Below, one piece after another: positions 45,901 through 55,311 of a DNA stretch of 64,000 nt. The translations under genes were made by a program, and so were the position numbers. Source of the DNA: Pseudoalteromonas sp. GCY (GTDB taxonomy: Bacteria; Pseudomonadota; Gammaproteobacteria; Enterobacterales; Alteromonadaceae); NCBI RefSeq assembly GCF_016695175.1, contig NZ_CP068023.1, positions 3,591,501-3,655,500 of the forward strand, written 5' to 3'. The notes under the pieces are model-generated. The model saw nothing but the letters and a program-made list of their open reading frames with translations. It searched no databases and was not told the DNA's origin. Position 1 is the stretch's first letter; every line of letters starts with the position of its first letter.

Positions 45901-45950
45901 CCTCTTTTTTGTTATAATCGCGGGAATTTTTTGATTAGAGTAGTAAGTAG

Positions 45951-46649
45951 ATGGCTGAGAATAGATTCCATCGTGTAAAAAGCGTATTAGATAGACGCCA
46001 AACCGACCTCACAGTGTGCCTAGATGAAGTACATAAGCACCATAATCTGTCAGCGATTGTGCGTACCGCAGACGCGGTTGGCTGCCACCACGTACACGCG
46101 GTATGGCCACAAGATCAAAGACGGTTAACAAACAATACCTCTGGCGGCAGCAAAAATTGGGTTGAAACCCATATGCATGAGCATATCGACCAAGCCGTTG
46201 CGACAATTCGTGAACAAAACCTAGGTGTACAGTTATTAGCTACCAATCTTAGCGATAGCGCCGTTGATTTTCGTGAAATTGATTACACCAAACCTACCGC
46301 AATTATTGTCGGTCAAGAACGTTTAGGGATCTCAGAGCGCGCACTTGAGCATGCGGATCAGCACATCGTGATCCCAATGCAAGGTATGGTGCAATCACTC
46401 AATGTGTCTGTTGCTGCAGCGCTTATTTTATACGAAGCGCAGCGCCAAAGAGATGCAGCAGGACTGTACAAACGTACAGATATGATGGATCCTGTGGTAA
46501 AACATAAGTTACTATTTGAAGGATGTCATCCAATCATTGCAACCCGCTGTCGCGAAAAAGGACTACCTTACCCGGCACTTGATGAGCACGGTGAAATCGT
46601 TGCAGACGACGCTTTTTGGGACATTCTTAAGTTTACGCAGAAGAAATAA
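45951..46649 (+). CDS. trmH: tRNA (guanosine(18)-2'-O)-methyltransferase
   Basis: 232-residue SPOUT enzyme methylating the ribose of G18 in the tRNA D-loop. Motif 1: HNLSAIVRTADAVGCHHVHAV with the conserved Asn and catalytic Arg. The knot: IIVGQERLGIS and VIPMQGMVQSLNVSVAAALI. A TATAAT (45912-45919 region) with a preceding T-rich segment may be its promoter. It is separated by 28 bp from recG and shares an operon with it; spoT, gmk and rpoZ, which accompany trmH-recG in E. coli, are 3 kb away here. Confidence 0.95.
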   Translation: MAENRFHRVKSVLDRRQTDLTVCLDEVHKHHNLSAIVRTADAVGCHHVHAVWPQDQRRLTNNTSGGSKNWVETHMHEHIDQAVATIREQNLGVQLLATNLSDSAVDFREIDYTKPTAIIVGQERLGISERALEHADQHIVIPMQGMVQSLNVSVAAALILYEAQRQRDAAGLYKRTDMMDPVVKHKLLFEGCHPIIATRCREKGLPYPALDEHGEIVADDAFWDILKFTQKK

Positions 46650-46677
46650 ATAACGCGGATCGCGCTAGAGGATTAGC

Positions 46678-48765
46678 ATGTCGACACCAAATTTGGCCAC
46701 TTATCCAATCACCGAATTAAAAGGCGTAGGCCCAAAAGCGGCCGAGCGTTTGGCCAAACTTGGCATTCAAACGGTGCAAGACATGTTATTTCACCTTCCG
46801 CTACGCTACGAAGATCGTGCGCGTACCTATCCTATCTGCGAGCTGCAGGCGCATAGCCATGTCAGTATTGAAGCCGAGATTGAACGCAGCGAAATCACGC
46901 AAGGCAAACGCCGCATGTTGGTGTGTTATGTTAATGATGGGACGGGGCGGATCGCGCTGCGCTTTTTCAACTTTAATGCGGCACAAAAAAATGCCATGCA
47001 AGCGGGCAAAGTGATCCGCTGTTTTGGTGAGGTTCGCCGTGGTCATTATGGCTTTGAAATGGCGCATCCAGAATACAGCATCAAAGAAACCCGCTCTGCA
47101 CCGAGCGATCCGAGTCTTGCGACGCTTACGCCAGTTTACCCTACTACCGAAGGATTAAAGCAACTGAGTATTCGGGCAATTGCCGATCAAGCCGTTGAGT
47201 TACTGCGCAAATATGATGTACCAGACTATTTACCAGCTCAGTATCGGCCATCGCAGCAAAGCTTAAAAGAAGCGCTGTTATTACTGCACCGTCCACCACA
47301 GGAAGTCGATTTAGCGCAATTAGAGCTCGGGCAACACCCCGCGCAAGCACGTTTGGCGTTTGAAGAGTTATTGGCGCAAAACCTCAGCTTGCTTAAGCTT
47401 AGACAAAAAGGCCAAGCGGTGAAAGCAGTTGCATTACCGCCCACCAATCCACTTGAAGCTCAGTTTTTGTCGGCTTTGTCATTTGCCCCCACCAATGCCC
47501 AAAGTCGAGTAGTGGCAGAGATCAAAGGCGACTTACAACATCCCTATCCCATGATGCGATTGGTGCAAGGGGATGTCGGCTCAGGTAAAACGCTTGTGGC
47601 AGCGCTTAGTGCGTTAACGGCTATCGCGCAGGGTTACCAAGTAGCACTGATGGCACCCACTGAGATCCTATCCGAGCAACACGGCATCAACTTCCTTAAT
47701 TGGTTTGAACCTATGGGCATAGAAACTGTATGGCTGGGTGGTAAAACCAAAGGTAAGGAACGCTCTCATGCTCTTGAGCGTATTGCTTCAGGGCAAGCAC
47801 AGATGGTGGTAGGCACCCATGCGTTATTCCAAGAGCAAGTACAATTTTCTAACCTTGCGCTCATCATCATCGACGAGCAACATCGTTTTGGTGTGCACCA
47901 GCGTCTAGCGCTGAGAGAAAAGGGAAAGTTTGGCGACTGCTATCCGCATCAGTTAGTGATGACCGCAACCCCAATCCCAAGAACCTTGGCAATGACGGCC
48001 TATGCGGATCTTGAAACCTCAATTATTGATGAGTTACCACCGGGCAGAACACCAATCACGACCGTCGCCGTACCAGACACCAGACGCAATGAAGTGATCA
48101 AAAAAGTGCAAAAGGCCTGTGTTGAGGATAAACGTCAAGTTTACTGGGTATGTACGCTTATAGATGAGTCGGAGGCGCTACAATGCCAAGCCGCAGAAGA
48201 CACCGCAAAAGCACTTGCTGAAGCCTTGCCAGAACTAAATATCGCGCTGGTGCATGGCCGCATGAAAGCCCAAGAAAAGCAGGCTATCATGAACGAGTTT
48301 AAACAAGGTCATACCCATGTGCTGGTAGCCACTACCGTGATTGAAGTGGGCGTGGATGTACCCAACGCTAGCCTTATCATCATAGAAAACCCTGAGCGTT
48401 TGGGGCTGGCGCAGCTTCACCAGTTGCGCGGACGTGTTGGTCGAGGGCAAATCGCTTCACATTGTTTACTGCTCTACCATGCGCCACTATCGGTCACTGC
48501 GCAAAAGCGTTTAGGGGTTCTTAGAGAAAGTAACGACGGATTTGTAATAGCTGAGCGCGACCTTGAGATCCGTGGCCCGGGTGAAGTGCTTGGTACAAAA
48601 CAAACTGGTTTGGCAGAGCTAAAAATTGCCGATCTTAGCCGTGATAAACATTTATTACCGCAAGTGAGAAGCCTCGCTTTTACCGTGCTAAAAAACCACA
48701 GCGATATTGTTGACCCTATCATCTGGCGCTGGATGGGTGATAAGAGTGAACTAGCCATGGCGTAA
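46678..48765 (+). CDS. recG: ATP-dependent DNA helicase RecG
   Basis: Rescues stalled replication forks and branch-migrates Holliday junctions. 695 residues. N-terminal wedge (OB) domain with LKGVGPKAAERLAKLGI and VSIEAEIERSEITQGKRR. Helicase motifs: LVQGDVGSGKTLVA (Walker A), IIIDEQHRFGVHQR (DEQH), MTATPIPRTLAMT, and VATTVIEVGVDVPNA plus QLRGRVGRG. Complete to the normal C-terminus. The gene ends directly before a cluster of 93-bp repeats. Confidence 0.97.
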   Translation: MSTPNLATYPITELKGVGPKAAERLAKLGIQTVQDMLFHLPLRYEDRARTYPICELQAHSHVSIEAEIERSEITQGKRRMLVCYVNDGTGRIALRFFNFNAAQKNAMQAGKVIRCFGEVRRGHYGFEMAHPEYSIKETRSAPSDPSLATLTPVYPTTEGLKQLSIRAIADQAVELLRKYDVPDYLPAQYRPSQQSLKEALLLLHRPPQEVDLAQLELGQHPAQARLAFEELLAQNLSLLKLRQKGQAVKAVALPPTNPLEAQFLSALSFAPTNAQSRVVAEIKGDLQHPYPMMRLVQGDVGSGKTLVAALSALTAIAQGYQVALMAPTEILSEQHGINFLNWFEPMGIETVWLGGKTKGKERSHALERIASGQAQMVVGTHALFQEQVQFSNLALIIIDEQHRFGVHQRLALREKGKFGDCYPHQLVMTATPIPRTLAMTAYADLETSIIDELPPGRTPITTVAVPDTRRNEVIKKVQKACVEDKRQVYWVCTLIDESEALQCQAAEDTAKALAEALPELNIALVHGRMKAQEKQAIMNEFKQGHTHVLVATTVIEVGVDVPNASLIIIENPERLGLAQLHQLRGRVGRGQIASHCLLLYHAPLSVTAQKRLGVLRESNDGFVIAERDLEIRGPGEVLGTKQTGLAELKIADLSRDKHLLPQVRSLAFTVLKNHSDIVDPIIWRWMGDKSELAMA

Positions 48766-48788
48766 GCCTTAAGCGGCAAATGATATAA

Positions 48789-49130
48789 AGATCGCGAGGT
48801 AAACTCGCTCCCACAAAATGAGCTAGCTCCCACACAGTAACCCATTCTGGTAGGAACCGCTTTATGCGGCGAGCAGTTGAAAGATCGCGAGGTGAACTCG
48901 CTCCCACAAAATGAGCCTGCTCCCACAAAGTAACCCATTCTGGTAGGAGCCGCTTTACGCGGCGAGCAGTGAAAAGATCGCGAGGTGAACTCGCTCCCAC
49001 AAAATGAGCCAGCTCCCACACAGTAACCCATTCTGGTAGGAGCCGCTTTATGCGGCGAGCAGTTAAGAGATCGCGAGGTGAACTCGCTCCCACACAATGA
49101 GCCGGATCCCACAAAATAAACTCGTTCTCA
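48789..49130. repeat. Tandem 93-bp REP-like repeat cluster
   Basis: Three complete units start at 48789, 48882 and 48975 with exact 93-bp spacing, and a fourth, partial unit starts at 49068. Each begins AGATCGCGAGGTGAACTCGC (hairpin GCGAG/CTCGC), continues with two copies of a CTCCCACA segment, and ends with GGTAGGAGCCGCTTTACGCG then GCGAGCAG (hairpin GCCGC/GCGGC). The 93-bp period divides by three, which keeps two spurious reverse frames open. Related 71-73-bp units occur beside asnA and the IS element. The remaining bases to 49225 hold no gene. Confidence 0.92.
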
Positions 49131-49225
49131 CAACTCTCTCATACAAAATAACCCATCGCGCTGCGCTTGCTTCTTTCCTCAAGGCTTGGCTACCATCTCG
49201 CTAAATCAACTAAAAAGACTCAAAA

Positions 49226-49888
49226 ATGAATCCTTTACTACGTGCTGCATGTACCTCCCTTGCTGCTTTCGTGACGTCAATCACCTCTGCAAAAGCGGTT
49301 TACCCAGATGTACCTAAGCAGATTAACCCATCCGCCAAATACGTTTTTTACTCTCATGGCTATATCGTTGAAGGTGATAATGAAACGCCTATTCATAAGC
49401 GCTGGGGGAAATATGACTTTCCAGCCATCAAACAAGCTTTAAGTGATGATGCCTATACGCTAATTGCTGAGCACCGGCCTAAAGGCGTCGCACCAGAAAC
49501 ATATACAAAAACCCTCGTTAACAAGGTTCACAAATTACTGGACGCGGGCGTCAGCGCCAGCAACATTACTCTGGTGGGGTTTTCTCGTGGTGGTGCATTA
49601 ACGATAATGGCAAGCGATGCATTAAAAAATGATGCTATTCACTACGTGGTACTAGCAGGCTGCGCTGGACTTATCAAAAGTAAAACCGAGACTCAGCTCT
49701 ATGGCAACGTATTGTCCGTTTACGAAACCTCAGATCAAGTGGGCTCTTGCGATTTTCTGAAAGCCCGCTCTGCAAACCTCAAAAGCTTTACAGAGTTTTC
49801 TATTTCAACTGGTAAAGAACACGGTGCTTTTTATCTCCCGAGAGACGAGTGGTTAAAGCCCGTTAAAAGTTGGATTTTAAATCACTAA
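49226..49888 (+). CDS. Secreted alpha/beta-hydrolase-like protein
   Basis: 220 residues with a signal peptide (MNPLLRAACTSLAAFVTSIT, then SAKA). The nucleophile elbow is GFSRGG with the presumed catalytic Ser, following LVNKVHKLLDAGVSASNITLV. YVFYSHGYIVEG provides the oxyanion-region HG, and a late His in GKEHGAFYL may complete the triad with an Asp from the SDQVGSCD segment. The protein probably acts in the periplasm; the substrate is unknown. It stands alone between the repeat cluster and the pump operon. Confidence 0.8.
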   Translation: MNPLLRAACTSLAAFVTSITSAKAVYPDVPKQINPSAKYVFYSHGYIVEGDNETPIHKRWGKYDFPAIKQALSDDAYTLIAEHRPKGVAPETYTKTLVNKVHKLLDAGVSASNITLVGFSRGGALTIMASDALKNDAIHYVVLAGCAGLIKSKTETQLYGNVLSVYETSDQVGSCDFLKARSANLKSFTEFSISTGKEHGAFYLPRDEWLKPVKSWILNH

Positions 49889-50023
49889 ATAATTAGCATG
49901 GCGTTCTATCAGAGGAACGCCGCACAGAGTCTTCATTTCACCTCCCCTCGATATCTTTAAATCCTATTTTCAAGCAAACAATACCCTGTTTACTTATTGC
50001 ACTTTTAAAAATGCTCTCTATAA

Positions 50024-50060
50024 TTGAACCTTATTCGAATATCATTCGAATAAGGTTCAA
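50024..50060. promoter_or_regulatory. Perfect palindromic operator upstream of the TetR gene
   Basis: 17-bp arms, TTGAACCTTATTCGAAT and its exact complement, flank a three-base centre (ATC). It ends 16 bp before the tetR start, overlapping the expected promoter or leader. Position and symmetry fit an autoregulatory TetR site controlling the whole pump operon. Confidence 0.85.
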
Positions 50061-50076
50061 ACTCTAAGGAGAAACG

Positions 50077-50802
50077 ATGGCACCGGCACCTAAATATGAT
50101 AAAGAAACCCAGCAACGCATGATTTTAAACGCTGCGGAACAATGCATTAATGAGTCTTCAGTCACTGACTTTACAATGGCAAAGGTCTCTTTGCTTGCAG
50201 GATTGTCTATGGGCTCAATCTATAAATTTGTGCAGACCAAAGAAGACCTAGTCATGGCGCTGGCCTATGAGTCTTTTACCCATACATCCAGTGTTTTTAA
50301 GCAGGTGTTATCCTTACCACTTAGCACGCCAGAACGCATGCTCGCGGTGTGTCTTATCTCGCCACAAAAGCTAAAACGCTTCTCTTTTGATTATGAATTA
50401 CAGTCCTACTCAACCAATGAGGCGGTGATCAAAAGGGCTTCTGAGTTTTGGACCAATAAAATTATCGAATCCTGTGGTGGTTGTGAAAACGTGTTTAAAC
50501 AAGCGCTAATTGATGGCATTGAAGCGGGTGAGTTGCAAGCTACACCTGACCTACACGACATGATAGAAGAAATTATCATCACCGGGTGGGCGCTTACCGT
50601 AGGATATGAGCAAGTAATGCGTTTACAACAAACTAAACAAATTGTAGAGGGCACGGCTTCATTGCTCGCACCACTTGAGCTTAATGACCCTGTTATTCGC
50701 AGCACGGTGAGGCTACTTAACAGTTATCCATGGCAACAGCCCATTACCCAAGATTCTCTGGTACGCATAGATAAAGAATTGCAAGCGCTCAAGCTTCGTT
50801 AA
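50077..50802 (+). CDS. TetR family regulator of the RND pump operon
   Basis: 241 residues. The helix-turn-helix spans QQRMILNAAEQCINESSVTD, then FTMAKVSLLAGLSMGSIYKF (about 33-52), followed by VQTKEDLVMALAYES; the rest is a helical ligand-binding domain. AAGGAG precedes the ATG. It is the first gene of an operon with the adaptor gene (15 bp gap) and pump gene, and sits next to a 37-bp palindrome. It is therefore probably a self-regulated repressor relieved by pump substrates. Confidence 0.92.
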   Translation: MAPAPKYDKETQQRMILNAAEQCINESSVTDFTMAKVSLLAGLSMGSIYKFVQTKEDLVMALAYESFTHTSSVFKQVLSLPLSTPERMLAVCLISPQKLKRFSFDYELQSYSTNEAVIKRASEFWTNKIIESCGGCENVFKQALIDGIEAGELQATPDLHDMIEEIIITGWALTVGYEQVMRLQQTKQIVEGTASLLAPLELNDPVIRSTVRLLNSYPWQQPITQDSLVRIDKELQALKLR

Positions 50803-50817
50803 CTTAAGGAAATCACA

Positions 50818-51918
50818 ATGAACATCAAACGTTGGCTTATGGCCGTTGTCATCATTCTCATCGTTATTACCAGCCTTGGTTTTGTGAAATTTACACAAAT
50901 CCAAGCGGCAATCGCCTTTGGGGAATCTTTCCCAGAGCCTTCGGCTTCTGTAAAAAGCACGTATGTATCAACCACTGAACATATTAAATCGGTTAAGGTT
51001 ATAGGTCAGCTCCATGCCAAGCGCACCGTCACCATTAGTAACGAGTATCCAGGTCTTATCACTTACGTCGGCTTTAAGCCCGGCGAGCAAGTAGAAGCGA
51101 ACCAAGTATTACTGCGCTTAGATAGTAGCATTGATGAGGCGGATCTATTAGCGGCTAAAGCTCGAGTAAAGCTTGCTAAATCAACCTATCAACGGGTTGC
51201 CAAATTACTAGAACAAAAACGGATCAGCCCAGATGAGGTAGACAAAGCCGAAGCCGAGGTGGCAATTAATCAGGCAGACGTAAAACGGCTAACAACATTA
51301 ATAGAGAAAAAAACCATTCGTGCCCCTTACCCGGGTCAAACGGGGTTAGAGCAATATCAGGTTGGCCAATTACTTGATGCCAATAGCGAAATCACGTTTT
51401 TGGTTGGGTTAGACGACAGCATTTGGGTGGATTTCAAAATTCCACAAACCCTGCCACAACCTAACCTAGGCGAAGAGGTTGGCGTGGCAATTTCTAATGC
51501 CAACGGCCAAGTGCCTGCTCGCGTATCAGCCAAAATGCCAATGGTCGATGTCGCATCGCGTCAACAAAGTTATCGCGCTGAGCTACAAAACGGCAATGGC
51601 ACACTAAGTCACAATCAAATGGTGTTAGTCAATGTACCAACGGAGGTAGTGAACGCCGCGGTAGTGCCAACCAATGCGATTACGCGCAATCACTTTGGCG
51701 AATTTGTTTATGTACTTGAAAAGGACGACAGCCAAAATTGGCGAGCAAAACCGGTAAAAGTTACATTAGGCGATAAGGTCAACGACCAGCAACTTGTACT
51801 ATCTGGCCTGCGCGGTGGTGAGTTTATTGCTGCTGAAGGGGCATTCAAGCTACAAGAAAACTTACTGGTTTACACCGATCAGGTTGCCGCCGTTGATGGC
51901 AATAACGGAGGCCAGTAA
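50818..51918 (+). CDS. RND efflux periplasmic adaptor (membrane fusion protein)
   Basis: 366 residues with an N-terminal membrane anchor (RWLMAVVIILIVITSLGFV). Barrel-sandwich halves are around VTISNEYPGLITYVGFKPGE and KKTIRAPYPGQTGLEQYQVG, separated by a short coiled-coil hairpin (ARVKLAKSTYQRVAKLLEQK), then beta-barrel (SIWVDFKIPQTLPQ) and membrane-proximal parts (VVPTNAITRNHFGEFVYVLE). It links the inner pump to an outer-membrane channel. Its stop overlaps the pump start (TAATG). No outer-membrane factor gene is adjacent; a TolC-like protein from elsewhere is implied. Confidence 0.93.
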   Translation: MNIKRWLMAVVIILIVITSLGFVKFTQIQAAIAFGESFPEPSASVKSTYVSTTEHIKSVKVIGQLHAKRTVTISNEYPGLITYVGFKPGEQVEANQVLLRLDSSIDEADLLAAKARVKLAKSTYQRVAKLLEQKRISPDEVDKAEAEVAINQADVKRLTTLIEKKTIRAPYPGQTGLEQYQVGQLLDANSEITFLVGLDDSIWVDFKIPQTLPQPNLGEEVGVAISNANGQVPARVSAKMPMVDVASRQQSYRAELQNGNGTLSHNQMVLVNVPTEVVNAAVVPTNAITRNHFGEFVYVLEKDDSQNWRAKPVKVTLGDKVNDQQLVLSGLRGGEFIAAEGAFKLQENLLVYTDQVAAVDGNNGGQ

Positions 51919-54900
51919 TGAGCGCATTACACGAAAATAAGCCGTCTATCATGGATATTTTTGTTAACCGGCCGGTACTGGCGATAGTGGTGTCATTGCT
52001 TATTGTGCTAGCGGGTTTTAATGCCGCCCGAGATATATCGGTGCAGCAATATCCAAAAATAGAAAGCGCCTCACTGGTGATCAACACTGTCTATACGGGC
52101 GCTGCCGCAGACGTCGTAAAAGGCTATGTTACCGAGCCCATCGAGCGAGTAGCCTCTACCGTTCCGGGTGTCGACTATGTAGACTCGATAACTACCTCGG
52201 GACTTAGCAAAGTCACCGCTTGGCTTGAACTTAATCACAGTACCACCGACGCTTTGGCTGAACTGACCACCCGATTAAACCAGATTAAGTTTGAGTTACC
52301 GAGCGGAGCGGAAGATCCAGCCATTCAAATCGTGCGTGCCGACAGCCCTTATGCGGTATTCTATCTTGATGTGGAATCTCAAGGTCTGCCACGTAATAAC
52401 GTGAGCGATTATTTGATCCGTAATGTTGTCCCTTCTATGTCTGATATTCCCGGTGTCCAAAAAGTGACACTGGAAGGTGGCCGCGATCCCGCTATGCGAA
52501 TTTGGCTTGATACCGAAAAACTCGCTATCTATGGCGTAAGTGCTAGAGATGTATTTACCGCGCTACAAACAAACAACACCATTGCCACCTTAGGTTACAG
52601 CGAAAATAACAGACAACGCATCGACCTGATGGCCAATACCTCGTTAAAAACGGTAGCTGATTTTAACAACCTAGTGGTAAAAGAAATCGATGGCACGCAA
52701 CTCAAGCTTGGTAACATCGCCACGGTAGAAGTCGGTGAAGCCGAAGGCATGGTAACCGCACGCCTTGATGACCACGATACGGTATTCTTAGCGGTGTGGG
52801 CATTACCAGGTGCCAATGAAATCGATATTGGTGACGCGCTGTATAAAAAGATTGATGAGATAAATACCATCTTACCCGACGGCATGCATTTAAGAATTGG
52901 CTACGATGGCACGCTTTATATGCGTGATTCCATAAAAGAAATCTTCACTACGCTTGGGGAAACCGTCCTACTCGTGGGAATTGTTGTACTCGCGATGATG
53001 GGCTCGTTTAGAACCGCCATGGTGCCGCTGGTTACCATTCCTATCTCGATTTTAGGCGCAATCGCGGTGATCTCAGCAATGGGCTTTTCACTCAACCTAC
53101 TGACTATTTTGGCTATCGTGCTTTCTGTTGGTTTAGTAGTGGATGATGCCATCGTGGTGGTTGAAAACGTTGCGCGTCATATGCGTGAAGGCAAACCCAG
53201 ATTACAAGCGGCGCTTATCAGTTCACGTCAATTACTCGTCCCAATAATTGCCATGACGCTGACCCTTGCAGCAGTCTACGCGCCGATCGGCTTTTTAACA
53301 GGTTTAACGGGGTTCTTATTCAGAGAGTTCGCGTTCACCCTAGCCATTGCGGTATTAATTTCTGGACTGGTTGCTATTACCTTATCGCCCATCATGAGTG
53401 CTTACGTTAATCCCGAAGGCGGTAAAGAAGGTAAATTAACGCAAAAGGTCAATGGCTATTTTGATCGATTACAAGCGTTCTACTTTCGAGCGCTCGATAC
53501 CTTGTTTAAGTGGCGTCCACAGGTCTTTTTTGTCGCTATCGTGTTCTCTTTATTGTCGGTGCCGTTTTACCTGTTATCACAAAAAGAGCTTGCCCCTATC
53601 GAAGATCAAAGCAGTATCCAAGTCGTAGTGGAAGCACCACCCGAATCTTCTCAAGCTTATACTTCAGCGAAAATGAATGACACTGCCGAAGTCATGAACG
53701 CCACTGAAGGCGCTGAGTTTACTTGGCAGATTATTACGGCGGCAGCAGGTTTTGGTGGTGTAGAGCTTGCACCATTTGATGAGCGAGAAAACTCAGTACA
53801 CGACTTGCTATACAATCTATACGGCCGGTTAGGCAGCGTAACTGGACTAAGTTTATTCCCTATTCTACCGGCATCGCTTCCTACCGCAGGGCAGTTTGAC
53901 GTTGAAGTAGTATTCCGTGCCAGTGACGACCCAACCGCGATGAAGCAGTACGCCGATGAGATTATTCAACGCGCCACCGCCAGTGGCAGCTTTATGTTCG
54001 TCAATACCGACCTAAAAATCGACCTGCCGCAAGCCGAGCTTGAAATCGACCGAGAGCTGGTTGCAGACTTAGGTCTCAGCTTATCGTCGGTAAACGAGCA
54101 ACTTAGTATTTATATGTCGAATAATTTTGCCAACTACTTCAACAAAGAAGGTAAAGCCTACCGCGTCATTCCCATTGTCGGCGATGGCGAAAGGTACAAT
54201 CCTGAGAACATTCTTAATATGCAAGTAAGAACGGATGCTGGCGATCTTATTCCGATTTCAGCGTTTGCTACCTTGCGCACCTTTACAAGCCCTAGGGTGC
54301 TTGGCTCATTCAACCAGCAAAACTCGTTTAGAATATTGGCAGGCACACTACCACACATTACCAAAGAGCAAGCGCTCACACAGGTAGAGGAAATTGCAGC
54401 AGACGTCTTACCTAGTCACTACTCCATTGACTACGCAGGTGAATCAAGACAGCTAAGAAAAGAAGGCAACACCATGGTTGGCGTACTTTTGTTTGCCATG
54501 ATAGTGGTATTTTTCTTACTGACGATCCAGTTCAACAGCTTTAGAGATCCGCTCGTGGTACTACTCGGCTGCGCACCGCTGGCACTCGCAGGCGCATTGA
54601 TGCTACCGTTTTTATCACTCACGACCGTCAACATTTACAGTCAAATCGGCCTAATTACGCTCATCGGTTTAATAGCCAAAAATGGCATATTGATTGTTGA
54701 ATTTGCGAACCATTTACAGCTTGAAGGTAAATCGAAATTTGAGGCGGTAAAAGGGGCTGCGGCCACACGACTGAGACCCATCCTAATGACTACAGGTGCA
54801 ACCGTGCTTGGTCACTTCCCGTTGGTCTTGGTAACCGGCGCAGGCGCAGAAGCGCGCAACAGCATAGGTATTATCTTAGTCGCAGGCATGCTCATCGGTA

Positions 54901-55025
54901 CTTTCTTCACTTTGATTGTCTTACCGCTACTTTATGAAAAGCTAGCCAGCGATCACCGTGGCGAAGCCGAAACCATTGAAACCTATCCTGAAGAACAGTT
55001 AGTAGGCAAGGTCAGTATGACGTGA
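51918..55025 (+). CDS. RND efflux permease (HAE1 family)
   Basis: 1,035 residues, full length for a multidrug RND pump. Twelve-helix layout with two periplasmic porter loops; TM4 holds GLVVDDAIVVVENVARHM with the proton-relay Asp pair, and the C-terminal half holds LITLIGLIAKNGILIVEFAN with the partner Lys. The N-terminus (IMDIFVNRPVLAIVVSLLIV) and RDISVQQYPKIES are typical of AcrB/MexB relatives. Related to, but clearly different from, the truncated pump at the left edge. Ends at a strong terminator. Substrates unknown. Confidence 0.95.
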   Translation: MSALHENKPSIMDIFVNRPVLAIVVSLLIVLAGFNAARDISVQQYPKIESASLVINTVYTGAAADVVKGYVTEPIERVASTVPGVDYVDSITTSGLSKVTAWLELNHSTTDALAELTTRLNQIKFELPSGAEDPAIQIVRADSPYAVFYLDVESQGLPRNNVSDYLIRNVVPSMSDIPGVQKVTLEGGRDPAMRIWLDTEKLAIYGVSARDVFTALQTNNTIATLGYSENNRQRIDLMANTSLKTVADFNNLVVKEIDGTQLKLGNIATVEVGEAEGMVTARLDDHDTVFLAVWALPGANEIDIGDALYKKIDEINTILPDGMHLRIGYDGTLYMRDSIKEIFTTLGETVLLVGIVVLAMMGSFRTAMVPLVTIPISILGAIAVISAMGFSLNLLTILAIVLSVGLVVDDAIVVVENVARHMREGKPRLQAALISSRQLLVPIIAMTLTLAAVYAPIGFLTGLTGFLFREFAFTLAIAVLISGLVAITLSPIMSAYVNPEGGKEGKLTQKVNGYFDRLQAFYFRALDTLFKWRPQVFFVAIVFSLLSVPFYLLSQKELAPIEDQSSIQVVVEAPPESSQAYTSAKMNDTAEVMNATEGAEFTWQIITAAAGFGGVELAPFDERENSVHDLLYNLYGRLGSVTGLSLFPILPASLPTAGQFDVEVVFRASDDPTAMKQYADEIIQRATASGSFMFVNTDLKIDLPQAELEIDRELVADLGLSLSSVNEQLSIYMSNNFANYFNKEGKAYRVIPIVGDGERYNPENILNMQVRTDAGDLIPISAFATLRTFTSPRVLGSFNQQNSFRILAGTLPHITKEQALTQVEEIAADVLPSHYSIDYAGESRQLRKEGNTMVGVLLFAMIVVFFLLTIQFNSFRDPLVVLLGCAPLALAGALMLPFLSLTTVNIYSQIGLITLIGLIAKNGILIVEFANHLQLEGKSKFEAVKGAAATRLRPILMTTGATVLGHFPLVLVTGAGAEARNSIGIILVAGMLIGTFFTLIVLPLLYEKLASDHRGEAETIETYPEEQLVGKVSMT

Positions 55026-55041
55026 CAACTGGCTAACAATC

Positions 55042-55076
55042 AAAAGGACACTAAGTGCCATACTTAGTGTCCTTTT
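55042..55076 (+). terminator. Terminator of the RND operon
   Basis: Perfect 15-bp stem (AAAAGGACACTAAGT / ACTTAGTGTCCTTTT) with a five-base loop and continuing Ts, 17 bases after the pump stop. Confidence 0.93.
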
Positions 55077-55263
55077 TAATTGGTAAAACCTTTCTTTTGA
55101 TAAGCCGGAATTTATAGCACTATAGTTTCTGGAGCAGATAAACCGCATAACGAAAAGCATCAATAGCAAGCCTCGCACGCGATTACTATTTATATACAGC
55201 TGAAACTGAGAGCAAATAAGTCGAAGCGACATTATTTTTCGGCTTCTTCCCTTGATAAATTAT

Positions 55264-55281
55264 CTAATTTATATAAATTAG
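55264..55281. promoter_or_regulatory. 18-bp perfect palindrome before the restriction operon
   Basis: CTAATTTATATAAATTAG reads the same on both strands. It lies 30 bp before the small regulator-like gene that opens the hsd operon, in an AT-rich promoter-like region, and is a candidate operator for that protein. The rest of 55077-55263 shows no gene. Confidence 0.6.
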
Positions 55282-55311
55282 CTAAATCATATCCAAAAGA
55301 AGAATCGCCTT

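Noticed and set aside
48474..49112. Long reverse-strand ORF with repeated CGSEFTSRS units
   Set aside because: It is the read-through of the 93-bp repeat (period divisible by three) joined to the antisense of recG; there is no ribosome site, and the repeats explain the whole periodicity.
48719..49114. Second reverse-strand ORF with WELAHFVGASSPRDL-type repeats
   Set aside because: Another frame of the same 93-bp tandem repeat; two frames open at once argue for repeat artefact rather than protein.
48789..49130. CRISPR array
   Set aside because: Repeat units are contiguous 93-bp copies without unique spacers, and no cas genes are present.
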